Shown: positions 1 through 6,154 of the stretch, in pieces
Numbering within the stretch: the first letter of the stretch is position 1
Layout of the letters: each line of letters opens with the position of its first letter
DNA from: Caldifarciminota bacterium
GTDB taxonomy: Bacteria > Hydrothermota > Tepidihabitantia > Tepidihabitantales > JAOUPE01
Assembly (NCBI GenBank): GCA_029880025.1
Contig: JAOUPE010000086.1
Location: 1 to 6,906 of the forward strand
DNA: 6,906 nucleotides
Direction of reading: 5' to 3'
Program-made: the position numbers and the translations under genes
The notes under the pieces: model-generated
Told to the model about the DNA's origin: nothing
Database searches by the model: none
What the model saw: the letters and a program-made list of their open reading frames with translations, nothing else

Positions 1-527
1 TCAGGATGTCTTAAACTTGGCATATCCAGAACCATTTTTGCTTCTGGTTTCAAAACCCGGTTTAATTCTTTAAGGGCTTTTTTGATGTAAGCAATGTCAT
101 AATACTCCAGAACGCCAATTGCCGCAGCGATATCAAAAAAGTTATTTTTAAAGGGCATCTTGGCAATATCTGCGACATATAAACCGCCGATTCTGATATT
201 CTCACGAAGCACAAAATTTTTCATCGCTTTAATCAACTCAGGACTTATATCGATTCCGTAATAAGTAGCTGACCAATGGTCTAATCGATAATTGGCTAAA
301 TTCGCCGATGAGCCAACATCTAAAAACCGCATCCCTGGCTTTGGCTTGAGATACTTTTTAATAGCGGGTTGACCACTATTGCATGAATGATAAGTAGTTT
401 GGAATCTCTTAAATTTTTCTGGGACGACAGTTAAAGGATTAATCCCCTTTTTATGGTAATCTACGGTTTTATCATAAGCCCTTCGGATAATATCTAATTG
501 TTTTTCGATATTTCTAAGTTTTGGCAT
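1..527 (-). CDS. Class I SAM-dependent methyltransferase, 3' end beyond window
   Basis: I translated this frame by hand: 175 codons are present and the reading frame runs off the left edge. It reads as a Rossmann-fold methyltransferase that uses S-adenosylmethionine; the substrate cannot be told. Motif I is at residues 68-76 (FLDVGSSAN), the acidic end of strand 2 is D93 in YYGID, and a later strand carries VADIAKMPF (118-126) and FFDIAAAIGVLEYY (130-143). The helix KKALKELNRVLKP (149-161) is typical of the family just before strand 5. Motif I is odd because it lacks the usual GxGxG glycines after DVG. The ATG at 525-527 is chosen as start; a GTG immediately before it (528-530) is in frame and possible. 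No strong Shine-Dalgarno is seen. The start lies 6 nt after the DUF3788 stop and in the same frame, so coupled translation within one operon is likely. The family call is firm; the role is unknown. Confidence 0.85.
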   Translation of the reverse strand, partial: MPKLRNIEKQLDIIRRAYDKTVDYHKKGINPLTVVPEKFKRFQTTYHSCNSGQPAIKKYLKPKPGMRFLDVGSSANLANYRLDHWSATYYGIDISPELIKAMKNFVLRENIRIGGLYVADIAKMPFKNNFFDIAAAIGVLEYYDIAYIKKALKELNRVLKPEAKMVLDMPSLRHP

Positions 528-533
528 CACATT

Positions 534-977
534 TTACTTTTTACCTGGGTTTCGTTTTATACTTATCAATTTCTTAACATCTTTAACATATCTTTTCTTG
601 GTGACACGAATCCATAACCATTTGCCATCGAATAACAGACGGGCGGTATCAAATATCTTTTTAACTGGAGGGCTTAGGTTATTTATTATTTCTTCCCCTT
701 TCTCAATCTCTTTTCCACCCAATGTTACTAAAACCGTAAACGAATCTTTTTCTGGAAAGAGCGAGCATAAAGTTTTACCGCTTTTTCGATATTGGATTGT
801 CCAGCCATATTTTTTGCCATAAAATTTCATTTCCGGGTTAAAATCATAATTTTCGCCTAAAAACTTTCCAAGCTCTTGCCAATAGGGTAGAACTCTTTTA
901 CCTATTGTTCCTTTGATTTTTCTTTCAGTTGGGTTTTCATCGCCGTTAAGCAGTCTTTCATATTTGACCATTGCCAT
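534..977 (-). CDS. DUF3788 family protein
   Basis: This is a 147-residue soluble protein with no signal peptide or membrane segment. The N-terminal LLNGDENPTERKIKGTIG (residues 9-26), the following W-x-x-L-x-x-F and the block KFYGKKYGWTIQYRKSGKTL (51-70) match what I recall of DUF3788 (about 130-140 residues, function unknown, often placed with stress or antibiotic-sensing-like small domains). A later LCSLFPEKDSFTVLVTLGGKE block fits the same family. The C-terminus is very basic (KKRYVKDVKKLISIKRNPGKK). The start at 977 is supported by AAGGAG at 983-988 with a 5-nt spacer. A second in-frame ATG two codons later is possible but less well spaced. It is the first gene of an operon with the methyltransferase, 6 nt apart. 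The family assignment is from memory of the motif pattern, and no function is claimed. Confidence 0.8.
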   Translation of the reverse strand: MAMVKYERLLNGDENPTERKIKGTIGKRVLPYWQELGKFLGENYDFNPEMKFYGKKYGWTIQYRKSGKTLCSLFPEKDSFTVLVTLGGKEIEKGEEIINNLSPPVKKIFDTARLLFDGKWLWIRVTKKRYVKDVKKLISIKRNPGKK

Positions 978-1215
978 ATTAACTCCTTTTACTATTTAAT
1001 AGCCTAATCTTATTCTATGGTCAAGCACCTTTGAATCTTAATCTTAATTTTTCGACAAGTAAAGATTTATGAGGGCGATGAAAATATCATTTTAACTCTA
1101 GGTTTAGCGTAAAGTAGATTGTAAATATTGACCGAAAAGCAGAAATCGCCTTAGGTTGCTAAATTTAATTCCAAATTAATAGAAATTCTTTTTATTTTAA
1201 ATAGGAGTTAATATG
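975..1215. repeat. 13-bp perfect inverted repeat flanking the 978-1257 intergenic gap
   Basis: CATATTAACTCCT at 975-987 is the exact reverse complement of AGGAGTTAATATG at 1203-1215, 215 bp apart. The left copy is the ribosome site and start codon of the DUF3788 gene. The right copy looks like a start site on the plus strand but leads to only 20 codons. The arms do not extend further on either side. Nothing else is recognisable in this 280-bp gap apart from the promoter; no clear terminator follows the PorV-like gene. Confidence 0.4.
996..1024 (-). promoter_or_regulatory. Candidate sigma70-type promoter for the DUF3788-methyltransferase operon
   Basis: On the minus strand TTGACC (1019-1024, 5/6 to consensus) is followed after 17 bp by TATTAA (996-1001, 4/6). 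The -10 box is only 7 nt upstream of AAGGAG, so the predicted transcript would start at or just before the ribosome site and have a leader of about 12 nt. The same tight layout recurs before the DUF302 and deaminase genes, which raises its credibility. Confidence 0.4.
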
Positions 1216-1257
1216 ACCCCGAAACTTATTCAGGTGTTACTATTTTCTTCAGGTCAA

Positions 1258-2157
1258 TCACTCATCGAGGGTTGAGTATCGATTTCGAAACGAAATAGAA
1301 ATCCGGTGGGTCATACCCAATTTGCCATAAGGAGCAAAGGCATAATCGATGCCAAAACCTTTGAACAAAACTCCAAGCCCGGCTCTTAAATTAGAAAAAC
1401 CTTCAGTATTGGAACCAGTTCGATAACCAAGCCGTAGTGACAAGATTTCTCTTACCCGATACTCAGCACCCAAAGCGATACCGAATTTTTCGGTATTGGA
1501 AAAAATAAAGTCCTGGGTTATTCCAAAAACTTGATGGTCATAACGCCAGCCCACTCGAAAAGAAATTGGCAGAGAATAATTTTCCTGGTCGAGCTTTAAT
1601 TTTGTGCCAAGATTGGTTACCGACAAACCAGTTTTCAGACCAGTAATGGGAAGGTTATACATTCCGCCGATATCGCAAGCATAAGCTGAAGTCGAAAGAC
1701 TCTCATTCTTTTCACTAATGAATTTGAATCCGACACCTAAAGCTAATTTGCTGAATTCCTTGCCATAACCTAAATTCAGGCACCAGTCCGATGCTGAGAA
1801 GTAATAGCCAGGTATTGTATCACCGCGGATTGTGATACCTTGAATTTCGCCTGAACCCCAGTAATTAAATGATAAACCAAAAGTGCCGATACTTTTCGAA
1901 CCAAATCCGGCTGCTACATATTCATGGCTCATATCTAACAACCAATCATTATGCATGAAGAGCAAATCGAACGATTCAATATAAGCCAAGCCGGCTGGGT
2001 TATAATATAATGCTGAAGCGTTATCGACATAGGCAACTGCGGCTTCACCGATACCGCAGACCCGGGCATCTACCGGTATCTTTAAAAAAGCAACACCAGT
2101 ACTGGCATAAAGCAGTGCTGTGTTAGTCGTTATTAGAAAAAGTAAAACTCTTTTCAT
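1258..2157 (-). CDS. PorV/PorQ-like outer-membrane beta-barrel protein
   Basis: This 299-residue protein has a signal peptide (MKRVLLFLITTNTALLYA, cleavage likely after A18), so it should reach the outer membrane. The block GIGEAAVAYVDNAS (35-48) followed by ALYYNPAGLA (49-58), then alternating aromatic/Gly strands, and the end GFGIDYAFAPYGKLGMTHR (267-285) with ISISFR, are typical of PorV/PorQ-family barrels (related to the UPF0164/FadL-like group). In type IX secretion PorV accepts cargo carrying a C-terminal sorting domain; whether this one does is inference. The gene starts 9 nt after the propeller gene, and that gene's TAG (2167-2169) overlaps this gene's AGGGGG ribosome site (2163-2168), so translation is probably coupled. 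No separate promoter is seen. The final STLDE is unusually hydrophilic for a barrel that normally ends on an aromatic residue. It could instead be a general barrel of unknown role. Confidence 0.82.
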   Translation of the reverse strand: MKRVLLFLITTNTALLYASTGVAFLKIPVDARVCGIGEAAVAYVDNASALYYNPAGLAYIESFDLLFMHNDWLLDMSHEYVAAGFGSKSIGTFGLSFNYWGSGEIQGITIRGDTIPGYYFSASDWCLNLGYGKEFSKLALGVGFKFISEKNESLSTSAYACDIGGMYNLPITGLKTGLSVTNLGTKLKLDQENYSLPISFRVGWRYDHQVFGITQDFIFSNTEKFGIALGAEYRVREILSLRLGYRTGSNTEGFSNLRAGLGVLFKGFGIDYAFAPYGKLGMTHRISISFRNRYSTLDE

Positions 2158-2166
2158 CTCATCCCC

Positions 2167-4623
2167 CTATCGGATTATTGATAATTTGCCTTTTTTATTT
2201 TCGCCCTCTTGTGATGTCACCAGATAGATATATATTCCGCTTGCTACGTTTGCATCCCAGTCAACGTGACCGTCACCATCTTCAGTGGCTGACCAGACAC
2301 AATAGCCTGAAGCATCATAAACCATTATTTTAGCATTTCGGGTAAGTCCCTGGAAATGGATTTTTTTGTGTTCTGGATTTCGGTACGGTTTGAATGGTAT
2401 TGGCGCAACTCTTAATGAATCAAGGCTTGCTCTGGGTTTTGGACCCTCAACCGTAAGGTTGAAGTTTTCTTGAATTAAAAATCCTAAGGTGTCATAGCCT
2501 TCAATCGTAATCTTGCCAGTATAATTTCCTTGCCAGGTTCCAACCGGAATAACCAAAGCCAGAGTACACTCTACACTTTGTCCAACGTTTAAAGAACTGG
2601 GCAGGTTAAGGATGAAAATACTATCGATTTCGCCATGAGGATTATTCAACACGCCGTAAAACTTTATAAAATCGATTCGCGACCGGCTCGGTCCATCTTC
2701 TGGGTCAGGGTTGTAGGCATCGCTGGTATTGACCAGAATAAATTCGGCTTTGGCATAGGGTGTATATACTGGACCGGCTGGTTGAGTCCACAAGTTTATC
2801 GTATCGTTTACAACATCGAGCGAATCATTGTCCACATCCAAATCGCCCAATATCCGGACTAAAGCATTAAAGGTTTCTTGAATTAAAACACCCAAAGAAT
2901 CCTTTCCTTCAATCGTAATCACACCGGTATAATCGCCATCTGGCGTACCGGCTGGGATATACAGTGCGAGCGTGCACACAACGGTTTGCCCTTTGCTCAA
3001 AGAACCAGGTAAGTTATAGATAATAATACTGTCGATTCTGCCGCGTGGACTGGTGAGTACGCCATAGTATCTTAATGAATCAATTCTTGATTGGCTTGGT
3101 CCATCTTCTGGGTCAGGGTTATAAGATTCACTGGTATTTGCCAGGATAAATGCACCTCGGGCATAGGGGATATATTCCTGACCAGGGGTTCCCGCCCTCA
3201 CCAAAAGTGTATCGTTCTTCACATCGAGCGAATCATTATCCACGTCCAAATCACCTAATATTTTTACCACTTTGCCATGAACCGAATAGATATTACCGCC
3301 TAATGAATCTTCTCTAAAATCCTGCCAGACCAGGAAGAAGTGGGTAATTGTATCATTTTCTGCGGTATCAATCAGGGCTTTGACAAAAAGCGAAGGCGCA
3401 TAAAAGGCATTGCCAAAATTTGCGCCGCTGGTTCCGGTATAGGTTTGGATAAGGGATTGGCTATTGGAAAACCGCCGATTCGTATCACTATATGCCGCAA
3501 GGTGAATGCCGTAAGAACCATTTCTTTCAGGGTCATCATGCCAGGCTGCCACCATGATACCTTTTGGGTCCATTCTAATTACTGATTTGAAATTGTCGTA
3601 TTTGATGCTCGTATCGGCTCCCCACCAGTTTACCCGCTTATTTGGAATAAAGGAAAGACTGTCCCGATGGATTTTGCTGAACCAGATATCAGGATTAGCA
3701 TTACCACTAGCCCGTCTTGAATCTTCCCAGGATATTAACACATCGCCATTACCTGGATTATAGGTCATGGACGGATTGCCCCGGTATACTTCACTAAAGT
3801 CGTCATTAACGATTATGTCATTGGCTAAAAAAGTATTTCCCCGGTTTTGCGAACGATTATATCCAATCCAGGGATGAGGGTCCTGATTGGTTCCACCGGT
3901 TCCTCTTGCCCAGGCACAATGCACCCAGCCGCTGTCATCAACTACGATATAAGGGTTTCGGTTCACATTTTCCAAATTGTTATCGATAATCCCTAGGTCA
4001 ACAAACGATTCACCAAAATCGGTCGAACGCGCCAGTTTTATCTGAATCTTCCCGGTCCCATTATCTGCCCATAATAGATACAAGAAAGTCGTGTCTGGAT
4101 TGCTTTTGCTATCCACTGTCAATTTCGGCTGGGGACCAACATTGATTCCAGAACTCAGGTTATTAACCACGGTTATACCCGGAACTTCAACCGGATTGGT
4201 CCAGGTATTTCCCATATCGGTCGATTTGGTAATAAATACTTCCCAGGTATCGTTCTGCAAGGACTGCTGCCAGACCACGTATAGATTATTCTCATCAACT
4301 GCTAACCAGGGATAAATATCATTAATTTCTGGGTTCAGGCTCAAATTAATGTTTCGTGTACCCCAGGATTGTCCGGTATCAGTCGAAATCGCAAAATATA
4401 TCTCATAGAACGCATCATTATCCCGATCATCTTCCCAAACCGAATATAGCACCCAATTGTCATCCATGATGGTCTGAGGATGGTTTGCCGGATGATTAGT
4501 TAAACCCGGCGCATCATCGACCCTTACCCAGTCTTCAAACACAATAGCACCTTGCCAGGGTAAAGAATCCTGAGCAAAAGCCAAAACCATAAGGAAGTTA
4601 AGAACTAAAAGATATTTTCTCAT
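2167..4623 (-). CDS. Secreted Asp-box beta-propeller protein with tandem 136-residue modules and C-terminal sorting-like domain
   Basis: This 818-residue protein begins with a signal peptide (MRKYLLVLNFLMVLAFAQ), so it is exported. Residues about 30-450 carry Asp-box motifs of the BNR/sialidase-like type: STDTGQSW (80-87), STDMGNTW (134-141), STDFGESF (200-207) and a decayed SQNRGNTF (258-265). Seven strand ends of W-x-D-x-R type have their Trp at 63, 118, 185, 238, 299, 361 and 433, about 60 apart, which fits a seven-bladed propeller. Two 136-residue copies follow (455-590, 591-726). The last 90 residues (KIMVYDASGYCVW, 765-777; WDANVASGIYIYLV, 789-802; ending KGKLSIIR) resemble a FlgD-like or type A sorting domain. 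No catalytic sialidase Arg triad or Tyr was identified, so binding rather than hydrolysis is likelier. The ribosome site is weak (GAGGG, 4-nt spacer). The gene leads an operon with the PorV-like gene, its likely export partner. Confidence 0.85.
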   Translation of the reverse strand: MRKYLLVLNFLMVLAFAQDSLPWQGAIVFEDWVRVDDAPGLTNHPANHPQTIMDDNWVLYSVWEDDRDNDAFYEIYFAISTDTGQSWGTRNINLSLNPEINDIYPWLAVDENNLYVVWQQSLQNDTWEVFITKSTDMGNTWTNPVEVPGITVVNNLSSGINVGPQPKLTVDSKSNPDTTFLYLLWADNGTGKIQIKLARSTDFGESFVDLGIIDNNLENVNRNPYIVVDDSGWVHCAWARGTGGTNQDPHPWIGYNRSQNRGNTFLANDIIVNDDFSEVYRGNPSMTYNPGNGDVLISWEDSRRASGNANPDIWFSKIHRDSLSFIPNKRVNWWGADTSIKYDNFKSVIRMDPKGIMVAAWHDDPERNGSYGIHLAAYSDTNRRFSNSQSLIQTYTGTSGANFGNAFYAPSLFVKALIDTAENDTITHFFLVWQDFREDSLGGNIYSVHGKVVKILGDLDVDNDSLDVKNDTLLVRAGTPGQEYIPYARGAFILANTSESYNPDPEDGPSQSRIDSLRYYGVLTSPRGRIDSIIIYNLPGSLSKGQTVVCTLALYIPAGTPDGDYTGVITIEGKDSLGVLIQETFNALVRILGDLDVDNDSLDVVNDTINLWTQPAGPVYTPYAKAEFILVNTSDAYNPDPEDGPSRSRIDFIKFYGVLNNPHGEIDSIFILNLPSSLNVGQSVECTLALVIPVGTWQGNYTGKITIEGYDTLGFLIQENFNLTVEGPKPRASLDSLRVAPIPFKPYRNPEHKKIHFQGLTRNAKIMVYDASGYCVWSATEDGDGHVDWDANVASGIYIYLVTSQEGENKKGKLSIIR
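2446..3261 (-). repeat. Two tandem 136-codon repeats inside the propeller gene
   Basis: The copies are 2854-3261 (residues 455-590) and 2446-2853 (591-726), exactly 408 bp each. Both open with ILGDLDVDNDSLDV, contain NTS-x-x-YNPDPEDGPS-x-SRID in mid-module and share a CTLAL strand and ITIEG near the end. The DNA is also similar: a 20-nt stretch, ccatcttctgggtcagggtt, is identical in both copies. The acidic opening could bind calcium, but this is inference. The modules resemble Ig-like/CARDB-type stalk domains in strand pattern; I cannot name the family. Confidence 0.9.
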
Positions 4624-4751
4624 AGCACCCTCTCGTTATTTTAAGTTAAATTTACTAACACACGAGTTGAAAAACAATACCAAATCATTGGTTTTGTTAT
4701 AAAGGAAAAGCTGTTGAGATTTAGCAACTCTATTTCCCCGAATTTCAATAT

Positions 4752-4780
4752 ATTATAGCTTATTTTCTCTGCCTTGTCAA
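4752..4780 (-). promoter_or_regulatory. Consensus promoter of the propeller/PorV-like operon
   Basis: On the minus strand TTGACA (4775-4780) and TATAAT (4752-4757) are both perfect and separated by exactly 17 bp. Transcription should begin near 4745, leaving a leader of about 120 nt before the start at 4623. The leader contains ACCAA-ATCA-TTGGT (4679-4692), a small hairpin, and CAACTC (4725-4730), which can pair either with GTTG at 4713-4716 or with GAGTTG at 4664-4669. Nothing in it matches a riboswitch I know. Confidence 0.8.
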
Positions 4781-4820
4781 GATTTGGTGATTATGGGTCA
4801 GGAGGCGAGAAGAATTCAGC

Positions 4821-4844
4821 ATTGACAAATGAATAGTTGTCAAT
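4821..4844. promoter_or_regulatory. Candidate operator: perfect 8-bp dyad over the DUF302 promoter
   Basis: ATTGACAA (4821-4828) and TTGTCAAT (4837-4844) are exact reverse complements with an 8-bp spacer (atgaatag). The centres of the half-sites are 16 bp apart, about one and a half helix turns. The dyad covers the -35 box and reaches the first base of the -10, where a dimeric repressor would block RNA polymerase. The second half-site also happens to look like a -35 on the opposite strand. No regulator gene is visible nearby. Confidence 0.45.
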
Positions 4845-4849
4845 TTAAT
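4822..4849 (+). promoter_or_regulatory. Promoter of the DUF302 gene
   Basis: TTGACA (4822-4827) is perfect; after 16 bp comes TTTAAT (4844-4849, 5/6). The -10 is 9 nt from GGAGG (4859-4863), so the leader would be about a dozen nucleotides. It is back to back with the promoter of the propeller operon, with -35 boxes about 40 bp apart, so one bound regulator could affect both. Confidence 0.6.
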
Positions 4850-4868
4850 AAGATTATTGGAGGATTAA

Positions 4869-5258
4869 ATGATTAGTTATGGCTATACCAAAGAATTGAA
4901 CCTTGCTTTTGACGAAGCGGTAAAAAAAGTTACCGAAGAGTTAAAGAAAGCAGGATTCGGTATCATTACCCAGATTGATTTGAAAGCAAAGTTTAAAGAG
5001 AAGCTCGGCATTGATTTCAAAAAATACCTAATCCTTGGAGCCTGTCATCCTACCAGTGCCCATCAGGCGATTCTTGCCGAAGAAAATATCGGTCTGATGC
5101 TGCCCTGTAATGTGATTGTTTATGAGAAAGAAGGTAAAACCATAATTTCGATTATCAAGCCGACAGTGGCGATGGAGATGATTAAAAACGAAGAGTTAAA
5201 AAAGATTGCCTCTGAAGTCGAAGGCAAATTAAAGCAAGTATTCGATACAATAAAATGA
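4869..5258 (+). CDS. DUF302 family protein
   Basis: This 129-residue cytoplasmic protein matches the DUF302 pattern along its whole length: an N-terminal FDEAVKKVTEELKKAGFGI segment (14-32) with TQIDLKAKFKEKLG after it, then KYLILGACHPTSAHQAI (52-68) and IGLMLPCNVIVYE (74-86). The family is small, alpha/beta, of unclear function, sometimes linked with redox or metal-related genes. Cys59 (GACHP) and Cys80 (LPCN) sit in the two most conserved blocks; the first block is usually GACNP, so His60 is a variation. The start is supported by GGAGG (4859-4863) with a 5-nt spacer. The gene is monocistronic, with its own promoter and candidate operator, and converges on the nucleotidyltransferase gene. 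The length is normal for a stand-alone DUF302 protein. Confidence 0.92.
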   Translation: MISYGYTKELNLAFDEAVKKVTEELKKAGFGIITQIDLKAKFKEKLGIDFKKYLILGACHPTSAHQAILAEENIGLMLPCNVIVYEKEGKTIISIIKPTVAMEMIKNEELKKIASEVEGKLKQVFDTIK

Positions 5259-5272
5259 TAAACATCTTAAAT

Positions 5273-5297
5273 ATTATATCGATTTGCCCAATATAAT
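5273..5297. terminator. Weak AT-only hairpin between convergent genes
   Basis: ATTATAT (5273-5279) pairs with ATATAAT (5291-5297) across an 11-nt loop in the 39-bp gap between the DUF302 stop and the nucleotidyltransferase stop. It has no G:C pair and only short T runs, so it would be a poor terminator. It is listed because its position suits a bidirectional one. Confidence 0.18.
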
Positions 5298-5849
5298 TTA
5301 ATCCAGCAACTTCTTAACTTCATTATAGACTCTTAAATCCTCGGCTGCTTCGGATAATTTCATTGCCCATTCGAGAAGATATTTTTTATCAAGTTTTTCT
5401 GTATACCGTATTGCAATATTTTCGGCATCTGCCAAATCTATATGTCGGGCTGGAATGATTTTAAAAAGAATCAAATCTTCGGGAGTTGGGAAATTTGCGT
5501 AAGTATCGTATAACTTTATTCTTTGTTTTCTCTTGAGTGCACTCTTTTCAAACCGAGTAGAGGCGATGAGAAAATCGATATGAAGTTCTTTATAATGAAT
5601 TTGAAAGGTGCCGGTTTGTTTTATCTTCTGAGATACCTGCTTTTCATCAAATGAAAAACCCTCTCTCTTTATTTTTGTTAGAAAATTTTTTGCTTCTTTT
5701 CGTTTAATAAAAATACATATATCGACATCTTCAGTTAGTCTTGGATAGCCAAGAGTCGCTGAAGCAATTCCGCCAATCACAAGATAGTCAAAGTTATTGT
5801 TTTCGAGAAAAATGATTACTTTTTTGAATACTTCTGGTAGCGACGCCAT
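5298..5849 (-). CDS. AbiEii-like (polymerase-beta superfamily) nucleotidyltransferase
   Basis: A 183-residue protein with the minimal nucleotidyltransferase fold: YLVIGGIAS (22-30) with the GG loop, TEDVDICIF (39-47) giving metal-binding D41 and D43, and HIDFLIAS (90-97) giving the third Asp, D92. The block PTPEDLILFKIIPARHIDLADAENI (split around residue 135) is the helix typical of AbiEii/DUF6036-like proteins. Such enzymes transfer nucleotides to protein or RNA targets and several act as toxins or antitoxins; the substrate here is unknown. I chose the ATG at 5849 because AAGG lies 5 nt before it. A GTG at 5879 would add 10 residues but has no ribosome site. The gene overlaps the preceding small gene by 34 nt, so the two are one unit. 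It is shorter than classical AbiEii (about 300 residues), lacking its C-terminal part. The catalytic residues look intact. Confidence 0.85.
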   Translation of the reverse strand: MASLPEVFKKVIIFLENNNFDYLVIGGIASATLGYPRLTEDVDICIFIKRKEAKNFLTKIKREGFSFDEKQVSQKIKQTGTFQIHYKELHIDFLIASTRFEKSALKRKQRIKLYDTYANFPTPEDLILFKIIPARHIDLADAENIAIRYTEKLDKKYLLEWAMKLSEAAEDLRVYNEVKKLLD

Positions 5850-6055
5850 TTTCGCCTTTTTAGTGAGATTTTTAAACACAATGGATTATCTAAAGAAAAA
5901 TTATGGATGAATTCATTTAATACTGATGGCGATGTAAGTGATTCAAGAATCGCAACACCCTTTTCAATACTTAGATTTTTTAGATATTTTATTTTCTCTT
6001 GTTCTATCCATTCAAATCTTTTCTTATCAAAAAGCCCTTTATTGCTCTTTTTCAT
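5816..6055 (-). CDS. Small helical protein paired with the nucleotidyltransferase
   Basis: This 79-residue protein has no signal peptide or membrane segment. FEWIEQEKIKYLKNLSIEKG (14-33) and VAILESLTS (34-42) read as an amphipathic helix pair, followed by FSLDNPLCLKISLKRR (53-68) and a very basic tail (RRKWRRYQKYSKK). I recall similar small open frames directly upstream of AbiEii/DUF6036-like nucleotidyltransferases in other uncultured bacteria, but cannot name a family. It has no HEPN RxxxxH motif and no obvious helix-turn-helix, so it is neither a standard MNT partner nor AbiEi. Its 3' end overlaps the nucleotidyltransferase start in another frame, which may force part of the basic tail. 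I chose the ATG at 6055; a TTG at 6097 would add 14 residues without a ribosome site. No Shine-Dalgarno precedes 6055 and a -10-like box is 8 nt away, so the mRNA may be leaderless. Confidence 0.68.
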   Translation of the reverse strand: MKKSNKGLFDKKRFEWIEQEKIKYLKNLSIEKGVAILESLTSPSVLNEFIHNFSLDNPLCLKISLKRRKWRRYQKYSKK

Positions 6056-6063
6056 ATCAATTA

Positions 6064-6091
6064 ATTTTACCCGAACCAAGCAAAAATGCAA
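6064..6091 (-). promoter_or_regulatory. Possible promoter giving a leaderless nucleotidyltransferase-pair mRNA
   Basis: On the minus strand TAAAAT (6064-6069, 5/6) ends 8 nt before the ATG at 6055. A poor -35, TTGCAT (6086-6091, 3/6), lies 16 bp upstream. Transcription would start at or within a base or two of the start codon, which would explain the missing ribosome site. Confidence 0.3.
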
Positions 6092-6154
6092 GGGCAATTA
6101 AAACTCTGTATTGGCTTTGTCTAAGAAATTTGCTGCAGTTTTTAAAATTCGGAA

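Noticed and set aside
598..822. Plus-strand frame opposite the DUF3788 gene
   Set aside because: It is an antisense shadow without a ribosome site or recognisable motif.
1213..1275. 20-codon plus-strand frame MTPKLIQVLLFSSGQSLIEG with a good AGGAG site
   Set aside because: It is too short to support, has no convincing promoter, and ends inside the opposite gene. It is kept only as part of the inverted-repeat finding.
2635..2862. Plus-strand frames inside the propeller gene (also 3340-3585, 3554-3763, 4091-4315)
   Set aside because: They are antisense shadows of a strongly supported gene, with no family features or ribosome sites.
2167..4623. Active sialidase (neuraminidase)
   Set aside because: Asp boxes alone mark a propeller; the catalytic Arg triad, Asp and Tyr/Glu pair could not be located, and the first domain lacks the FRIP-type start.
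5850..5879. GTG start at 5879 for the nucleotidyltransferase
   Set aside because: It has no ribosome site, whereas the ATG at 5849 has AAGG 5 nt upstream. It cannot be excluded, but it is less likely.
5298..6055. Classical MNT-HEPN or AbiEi-AbiEii pair
   Set aside because: The small partner lacks the RxxxxH motif and is too short for HEPN. It also lacks a winged-helix pattern and the roughly 200-residue length of AbiEi.
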